Assembly (NCBI GenBank): GCA_030431775.1
Contig: JAUIHW010000001.1
Location: 196,900 to 260,899 of the forward strand
Reading direction: 5' to 3'
Source of the DNA: Gammaproteobacteria bacterium
GTDB lineage: Bacteria > Pseudomonadota > Gammaproteobacteria > Pseudomonadales > JAUIET01
Length of the DNA stretch: 64,000 bases
The notes under the pieces are model-generated. The model was not told the DNA's origin, ran no database searches, and saw nothing but the letters and a program-made list of their open reading frames with translations. Below, piece after piece: positions 59,356 to 64,000 of the stretch (position 1 is its first letter; each line of letters starts with the position of its first letter). Position numbers and translations under genes: made by a program.

Positions 59356-60501
59356 ATGACTTACCTGATTATCAAGATTCTATTGTTGCTGCTGATAGCA
59401 ACAATACTCGGCTTTCTGCTGGGGCGCTGGTGGGTAAGACGCCAGTTTGTGGATGTGTCCGACAGTTTTCAGAGCCTGCAGCGAGCCGTTGAAGCAACCG
59501 AAAACGCACCTTGGGGTGATGTTTTTGCACGCTTCGACGGGCTGGAGCCGTTAATGCGTAACAGCGTAAAACAGGAGCTGGACGCGCAGCCTGCTATTGA
59601 TATTCCTTCCGTCGACCTGTCGGGTATCGAAGGCCAGCTACGTGCTGTGGAGGCAAAAATCGCGGATATCCCGGAGCCGGAACCGCTTGATGTTGACCCA
59701 GTCTTGGAGCGAATCGCCGCTCTGGAGACTGCAGTCCGTGGTATCCCTCAGCCAGCGCAGCCGGAACCTGTGGATTTGGCGCCGGTGAATGAAAGGTTGA
59801 TCTCAATGGCCGCACTGGTGAAGGCCATTCCACAGCAGCTGCCGCAAACACAGGAAATCAATTTACAAGCGATCGAAGACAAAATGACAGGTCTTACCTT
59901 GGCAGTGCAGGCGCTTGAACAGGCCGATGCGCCGGAAGTGCCAGACCTCAGTGGACTGGAGAGCCGCCTGAACAGCTTGCAGCAGGCGCTGGGGGAGTTG
60001 ACCGCCAGTTGCGCCGGGAGCCCCGACCTGGCGCCCCTGAGTGGGCGGATTGACGCGCTGCAATCCGGCTTGGCGGCGATTCCCAGGGTGAATCTTGAAC
60101 CAGTTGAAAGTCGCTTGGGCGACATTGAGGAACGCCTGGCGCAATTGCTGAGTCAGCCTGTAACGGAGACTCCGGCCGCGGCAAGCGTTAACAGCCTGCT
60201 TTCTGCGCCTGACGAGCTGGAGCAGCCTAAAAAGGAGCCGCGTTTGCTGGCATCGGCAAGCTATGGCCAGAAAGATGACCTTAAACGCATCTCGGGGGTT
60301 GGCCCCATGCTTGAAGATTTATTGAACACTCATGGGGTGTTTTACTTCTGGCAGGTAGCCGACTGGGATGCCAGCGACATTGAAGTGATGGATGATCGCC
60401 TTGAGGTGTTCAAAGGCCGTATTGAGCGCGACAATTGGGTGGTTCAGGCAAGGGAGCTAAGTCTCTTGCCGGAAACGGCCAAGAAACCTGAGGGCGATTA
60501 A
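59356..60501 (+). CDS. Membrane-anchored coiled-coil protein with C-terminal helix-hairpin-helix
   Basis: 381 residues. N-terminal membrane helix (ILLLLLIATILGFLLGRWWV). A middle part of about 230 residues has repeated units of the form V-D-L/V-x-x-[IVL]-x-x-x-L-x-x-[LIV]-E-x-x-[IV]-x-x-I-P, typical of coiled coils with Pro breaks. The C-terminus (DDLKRISGVGPMLEDLLNTH, then FYFWQVADWDASDIEVMDDR) is the helix-hairpin-helix often annotated as predicted flap-endonuclease-1-like 5' DNA nuclease (COG3743). Enzymatic activity is not evident. The AGGAG ribosome site is good. OmpA-family neighbour upstream. Confidence 0.72.
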   Translation: MTYLIIKILLLLLIATILGFLLGRWWVRRQFVDVSDSFQSLQRAVEATENAPWGDVFARFDGLEPLMRNSVKQELDAQPAIDIPSVDLSGIEGQLRAVEAKIADIPEPEPLDVDPVLERIAALETAVRGIPQPAQPEPVDLAPVNERLISMAALVKAIPQQLPQTQEINLQAIEDKMTGLTLAVQALEQADAPEVPDLSGLESRLNSLQQALGELTASCAGSPDLAPLSGRIDALQSGLAAIPRVNLEPVESRLGDIEERLAQLLSQPVTETPAAASVNSLLSAPDELEQPKKEPRLLASASYGQKDDLKRISGVGPMLEDLLNTHGVFYFWQVADWDASDIEVMDDRLEVFKGRIERDNWVVQARELSLLPETAKKPEGD

Positions 60502-60598
60502 TACACAACAGCGCACTCCGTGCGCGTTGCCTCTGAATTGCCAGGGCGCCAGACAGTCCTGCCTAGTTTGATTTCACTTTGCACAGCGGCTGCTCTTC

Positions 60599-60612
60599 TT
60601 GATTTCCATCAA
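60599..60612. promoter_or_regulatory. FNR/ANR box (TTGATTTCCATCAA)
   Basis: Perfect TTGAT-N4-ATCAA, centred at 60605.5. A TATTCT -10 hexamer (60634-60639) lies so that a start near 60647 would place the box at -41.5, the class II FNR activator position. It heads the helical protein-UspA-cytochrome c genes. Confidence 0.75.
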
Positions 60613-60676
60613 AGGCCTGTCTGAATTTGCCAATATTCTGGACCCAGTGAATAGACAGAGGCAGCAGAGCAGGGGT

Positions 60677-61135
60677 GTGAAGCGTTTCAAACAGATCAAG
60701 GATATTCTCGAAGCGGCGCAACGGTTTCATTCTGAATTAGGCCGGCGTTACAAAGAGCTGGAAAGTAACGCTGCTAATGAACGTGTGCTGATGTTTTTGG
60801 ACTACGTGTCGGAACATGAGCTTCAGCTTGCCAAGGTTATTGCTTTATTCGAAGAAGATTTACCCGGCAGCACTCTGGAAACCTGGAGTGACTTCAGCGA
60901 AGAGTTTGCATTGCCTGATCCCGCACAGGCCCAGCCCGACCTGGAAGGCTTGAGTATTGATGAGCTTTTGCTGCGCTATCTCGATTACAACGACGTTTTG
61001 ATTGCGACCTATCAGGAGCTTAGTGCGCGCACTGGAGTGCAGGAATTGCGGGAATTGTTTGAAGGTTTAATTGAGTTGGAGCATCATAGTGAAATGGCAG
61101 CGGTTAAAGATGTGATGCGTTTTAATGAGCTGTAG
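60677..61135 (+). CDS. Helical protein of unknown function (FNR-box controlled)
   Basis: 152 residues if translation begins at GTG 60677 (VKRFKQIKDILEAAQRFHSE). The longer frame from TTG 60599 is unlikely because that codon lies inside the FNR box, upstream of the predicted transcript start. Almost all helix: HELQLAKVIALFEEDLP, LIELEHHSEMAAVKDVMRFN. The Glu/His-rich C-terminal helix recalls ferritin-like or hemerythrin-like bundles, but no metal motif is complete. Followed 40 bp later by a UspA gene. Confidence 0.62.
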   Translation: MKRFKQIKDILEAAQRFHSELGRRYKELESNAANERVLMFLDYVSEHELQLAKVIALFEEDLPGSTLETWSDFSEEFALPDPAQAQPDLEGLSIDELLLRYLDYNDVLIATYQELSARTGVQELRELFEGLIELEHHSEMAAVKDVMRFNEL

Positions 61136-61175
61136 CCAGGGCTTTATTGCCGGCAGCTGCTAGAGGAATTTACCC

Positions 61176-61613
61176 ATGAATACCAGTAACAGTGCTTACG
61201 AGAATGTCCTCATTGCCGTGGATCTGTCTGAGGGGACCGGGCAGATAATTGAGCGCGCCAAAGCCATCGCTCCAAACGCCGATTGTCGTTTGGTCTATGT
61301 GCTTGACCCGGTTCACTACGCCAATGCGAACATCGCCATGTCCCCGGTAGATATCATGGAGCAGGTGCGCGAGCGGGTACGGTCGGAACTCCTGGAGTTG
61401 GGCCATAAGCATGCCTTGTCGGAACACCCGCATATGGTGGCCGAGGGGCATCCTGCCAGCACCATCCATAGTCTGGCCGAAACACTGCAGGCTGACCTGA
61501 TAGTGGTCGGTAGCCATGGCCGCCACGGCGTGCAGCTGCTGCTGGGCTCAACAGCGAATGCAATACTGCACGGCGCCAAGTGTGATGTGCTGGCGGTTCG
61601 AATAGGCAAGTGA
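61176..61613 (+). CDS. Universal stress protein (UspA family)
   Basis: 145-residue UspA fold. N-terminal NVLIAVDLSEGTGQIIERAK, then the ATP-binding stretch DLIVVGSHGRHGVQLLLGST followed by HGAKCDVLAVR (G-x2-G-x9-G-S/T pattern). Probably nucleotide-binding. AGAGGA ribosome site. It lies between the helical protein and a cytochrome c gene in the FNR-box block; UspA-type proteins are known ANR/FNR targets in Pseudomonas. Confidence 0.88.
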   Translation: MNTSNSAYENVLIAVDLSEGTGQIIERAKAIAPNADCRLVYVLDPVHYANANIAMSPVDIMEQVRERVRSELLELGHKHALSEHPHMVAEGHPASTIHSLAETLQADLIVVGSHGRHGVQLLLGSTANAILHGAKCDVLAVRIGK

Positions 61614-61623
61614 GGGCAGACGG

Positions 61624-62256
61624 ATGCAGGTAAAATCATTTTTTCTGGCTTTGCTGTTGGTGTTTAGTCCTGTGGTGTTGGCTGAGTCAAGTAATACACT
61701 GCGCGAAGTCAAGCGCGAAAAGCTTACGATGTTGGGTGTGCCCTTACCGCAGCGAGAGGGTGAAACTGAAGAGCAGCAGGTTTATATCGAGCAGGGCAAA
61801 TATCTGGTCGAACTATTGGGCTGCGCAAGTTGTCACACTGACGGCGTGCTTCGTGGCGCGCCGGATATGGAGCGGCAGCTGGCGGGTTCATCGGTGGGTA
61901 TCGCTCTGGCAAATCCAACAGAGGTCGCACGCCCCGCAGTCGCGTTTCCTTCGAACATCACACCGGACAATGAAACCGGTATAGGCCGGCGCACGGATGA
62001 ACAGCTACATCTGGCAATTCGCCACGGCATTGTGCCCGGTGGGGCGTCCCAGCTTCCGATAATGCCGTGGCCGGTTTATGCTGGGCTCACCGATGACGAT
62101 CTGCGTTCTATTGTGGCGTATTTACGGGCGATCAAGCCGGTTCGCCATAAAGTGCCGGCGGCTGTGAAACGCGGGCAAAAACACCCTTTTGATTATGTAT
62201 ACTTCGGTATCTATTACAGCGATCGCTCAATGCTGGAGGAAGATCCCCTGCCATAA
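61624..62256 (+). CDS. Periplasmic c-type cytochrome (monoheme)
   Basis: 210 residues, signal peptide SFFLALLLVFSPVVLAES. One heme-attachment site, ELLGCASCHTDGVLRGAP, near residue 70, and a likely axial Met in LPIMPWPVYAGLTDDDLRSI. The C-terminal part (GQKHPFDYVYFGIYYSDRSM) is unusual. Diheme-type relatives exist, but only one CxxCH is seen. A GAGGG ribosome site lies 10 bp after the UspA stop, so it is co-transcribed. Confidence 0.85.
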   Translation: MQVKSFFLALLLVFSPVVLAESSNTLREVKREKLTMLGVPLPQREGETEEQQVYIEQGKYLVELLGCASCHTDGVLRGAPDMERQLAGSSVGIALANPTEVARPAVAFPSNITPDNETGIGRRTDEQLHLAIRHGIVPGGASQLPIMPWPVYAGLTDDDLRSIVAYLRAIKPVRHKVPAAVKRGQKHPFDYVYFGIYYSDRSMLEEDPLP

Positions 62257-62259
62257 TGC

Positions 62260-62273
62260 TTGATCCGGATCAA
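62260..62273. promoter_or_regulatory. FNR/ANR box (TTGATCCGGATCAA)
   Basis: Perfect TTGAT-N4-ATCAA within an 18-bp palindrome (62258-62275), centre 62266.5. A TAGGAT -10 (62296-62301) predicts a start near 62308, again giving -41.5. It heads the second cytochrome c gene. Confidence 0.78.
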
Positions 62274-62337
62274 GCTGGCGTGGGTGGCGGTTCGTTAGGA
62301 TGCAAGAACAGTTGCCTATCAACTTGAGGTAAACACT

Positions 62338-62787
62338 ATGAAAAAGCTACTGCTTCTGCCGCTGCTCCTGTTGAGTCTGAGTGCCTGCAACATGGGGGCT
62401 GACTCACCGCGGGGCTTCAGTTTGCCAGAGGGCAATGCAGAAACGGGTCGGCAGGTTTTTATTGCTCAGCAGTGTGTCGATTGCCACAGTGTCGATGGTA
62501 TTGATCTACCCGGCGCTGAACGTGAAGGTAAGGACCTGAATATAGTGCTCGGCGGCAATTCACCCAGGGTGCGTACCTATGCGGAGTTGGTGACTTCCAT
62601 TATTAATCCATCGCATCGTGTGTCCAATTTCCATGTGAAAGTTGGGGTTGATGAAGACGGTAACTCATTAATGCGTAACTACAACGATGTGCTGACAGTT
62701 ACCGAGTTGATTGACCTGGTTGCCTTTTTGCAACCACAGTTCAAGGTCGCTCCTTATTACTACACCCGATACCCCACTATACACTAG
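62338..62787 (+). CDS. c-type cytochrome lipoprotein
   Basis: 149 residues. Lipobox LSA-C in KLLLLPLLLLSLSACNMGAD, then one heme site FIAQQCVDCHSVDGIDLPGA and, later, axial-ligand candidates (Met in DGNSLMRNYNDVLTVTELID). A small periplasm-facing electron carrier. A perfect FNR box 65 bp upstream implies induction at low oxygen. The next gene starts 9 bp after its stop. Confidence 0.86.
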   Translation: MKKLLLLPLLLLSLSACNMGADSPRGFSLPEGNAETGRQVFIAQQCVDCHSVDGIDLPGAEREGKDLNIVLGGNSPRVRTYAELVTSIINPSHRVSNFHVKVGVDEDGNSLMRNYNDVLTVTELIDLVAFLQPQFKVAPYYYTRYPTIH

Positions 62788-62795
62788 CGTTATCA

Positions 62796-64000
62796 GTGGG
62801 AATTGAAATAGACCGAACCGAGTTCCAGGCAGCGGATTTTGCGACGTTCGCCGCACGCTTGGACGACAGTCTGGCGACCCTGGCGACCTTGCTTGAAACA
62901 CCGGGCTTTGGCCGCGGAGAAGCTTCTCTGGGTGCCGAGCTGGAGATGTATATTGTAGATGATCGATGCTGTCCTTTGCCGATCAACCAGGAGCTGCTGA
63001 ACGACGCCCAGGATCCGAGTCTCACGCTTGAGCTGAATCGTTATAACCTGGAATACAACCTGCACCCCTATCAGATCAAAAATGGCGCATTTTTTTCGAC
63101 CGAAGCGGAAATACTGGATAAGCTCGAGTTACTGAATACGCTGGCTGAAAAGCGGGGCGCTCGGATTGTACCCATTGGTATATTGCCAACCTTGCAAAAC
63201 CAGGACTTTGGGCTGAACAGCGTCACCGACCGGGTTCGCTATCACGCACTTCGCGAGCAACTCAACAAAGCCACTGGCCAGTCATTTGAGATTCACATTA
63301 ATGGCCTGGAGCCATTGCGCATGGCCATGGATGACATCAGTCTGGAAGGTGCGAATACATCATTTCAGGTGCACTATCGGGTCAGTCCAGAGCGCTTTGC
63401 TGCGGTTTACAACAGTTTGCAACTGGTAACGCCTCTGTGTCTGGCGCTCGCGGCCAATTCCCCAAGTTTGTTCGGTCATCGTTTATGGCAGGAAACCCGC
63501 ATACCCTTGTTCAAACAATCGATCGATACCCGTGATAACCATCGCTACTCCTGGAGGCCTCCTCCGAGAGTTAATTTTGGTAATGGTTGGTTGCGCAACG
63601 GGGCCTGGGAAGTGTTTGCCGAAAACGTGCGCCTCTATCCGCCACTGTTACCAATTTGTGGTGAGCAGATATCCAGTACACTGGTGGCCGATGGCGCGCC
63701 TAAATACGCCGAACTGCGTTTGCATCAAAGCACGGTCTGGTCCTGGAACAGGGCGGTTTATGACGATGCGGATGCTGGGCATCTGCGAATAGAACTGCGC
63801 GCCTTTCCTGCAGGTCCCAGCGCGGTGGATATGGTGGCGGTGGCGGCATTCGCGATTGGTTTGGCCGAAGGGCTAGCTGAAAGCATCGACGAGCTATTGC
63901 CCGCCCTGCCATTCGCACTGGCCGAGTACAATTTCTATCGGGCGGCGCAATTCGGATTAGCTGCCGAAATAGCCTGGCCTGATGCTGCCCAGCATGGCTT
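62796..64000 (+). CDS. Glutamate-cysteine ligase family protein, N-terminal part (cut by window edge)
   Basis: About 400 codons from GTG 62796 to the right edge, still open. It reads VGIEIDRTEFQAADFATFAA, then ASLGAELEMYIVDD (the E-x-E of GCS2-type carboxylate-amine ligases) and LEYNLHPYQIKNGAFF. Later stretches FEIHINGLEPLRMAMDDISL and SLFGHRLWQETRIPLFKQSI fit a family of about 480-residue GCS2-like proteins. The exact product (glutathione or another gamma-glutamyl peptide) is not known. The frame is open a little upstream of the GTG. It shares the operon headed by the second FNR box. Confidence 0.75.
   Translation, partial: MGIEIDRTEFQAADFATFAARLDDSLATLATLLETPGFGRGEASLGAELEMYIVDDRCCPLPINQELLNDAQDPSLTLELNRYNLEYNLHPYQIKNGAFFSTEAEILDKLELLNTLAEKRGARIVPIGILPTLQNQDFGLNSVTDRVRYHALREQLNKATGQSFEIHINGLEPLRMAMDDISLEGANTSFQVHYRVSPERFAAVYNSLQLVTPLCLALAANSPSLFGHRLWQETRIPLFKQSIDTRDNHRYSWRPPPRVNFGNGWLRNGAWEVFAENVRLYPPLLPICGEQISSTLVADGAPKYAELRLHQSTVWSWNRAVYDDADAGHLRIELRAFPAGPSAVDMVAVAAFAIGLAEGLAESIDELLPALPFALAEYNFYRAAQFGLAAEIAWPDAAQHG

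Noticed and set aside
60599-60676. TTG at 60599 as translation start
   Set aside because: The codon is part of a perfect FNR box and precedes the predicted transcript start; the encoded 26 residues look non-native.

Overview
The window looks like the chromosome of a Gammaproteobacterium related to Pseudomonadales, Cellvibrionales or Halieaceae. The evidence is the divergent ilvY/ilvC pair, the order ilvC-pssA-msrP-msrQ (which I recall from Pseudomonas), the complete rsxABCDGE-nth operon behind metG, a rimI preceded by a holD-like gene, oxyR, and two perfect TTGAT-N4-ATCAA (FNR/ANR) boxes. Lineage is inferred from gene content only. No rRNA, tRNA, CRISPR array or intact transposase was seen.

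Layout. 1-6.1 kb: housekeeping (ilvC cut by the left edge, ilvY, pssA, msrPQ, an anchored surface protein, cysK). 6.1-13.8 kb: a minus-strand cluster of MalT-like regulator, TonB receptor, hydantoinase-type protein and DUF917 protein, probably uptake and opening of a cyclic amide-like compound. 13.9-19.4 kb: two thioesterases, hydrolase, HerA-like ATPase, a divergent holD-like gene, rimI and a ThuA-domain protein. 19.4-25.8 kb: an AT-richer all-plus-strand array of six start-less Rhs-type toxin tips, each followed by its own putative immunity gene and each beginning at the same seam (coding F-A-N-G/E-A), plus two seam remnants. No Rhs core gene is present. 25.8-28.2 kb: hydrolase, small lipoprotein, solitary prepilin and a decayed flavin-oxidase remnant. 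28.2-32.6 kb: paired acyl-CoA dehydrogenases, TetR regulator and cytochrome P450, suggesting catabolism of a branched or steroid-like lipid. 32.7-40.4 kb: assorted accessory genes, including an orphan encapsulated-ferritin-like protein, a DegT-family enzyme whose PLP lysine is replaced by His, and a small reductive-dehalogenase-like Fe-S protein. 40.4-50.6 kb: enoyl-CoA hydratase, nth, rsxEGDCBA and metG on the minus strand, apbC and a HExxH membrane protein on the plus strand. 50.6-58 kb: SDR, thiolase, transporter, lipoprotein, oxyR divergent from a peroxiredoxin-glutaredoxin fusion, a 2-hydroxyacid dehydrogenase and dcd. 58-64 kb: OmpA-like and coiled-coil/HhH envelope proteins, then a probable oxygen-responsive block (helical protein, UspA, two cytochromes c, glutamate-cysteine ligase-like gene cut by the right edge) with two FNR/ANR boxes placed at class II spacing.

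The most unusual part is the 19.4-25.8 kb array. The predicted toxin types differ (HExxH metallopeptidase, JAMM-like, membrane-active, PD-(D/E)xK nuclease, DUF4329-like, unknown). Where a toxin type can be guessed, the predicted location of the immunity protein (lipoprotein, inner-membrane, cytosolic) is consistent with it. The array looks like a silent store of exchangeable toxin tips for an Rhs protein encoded elsewhere.
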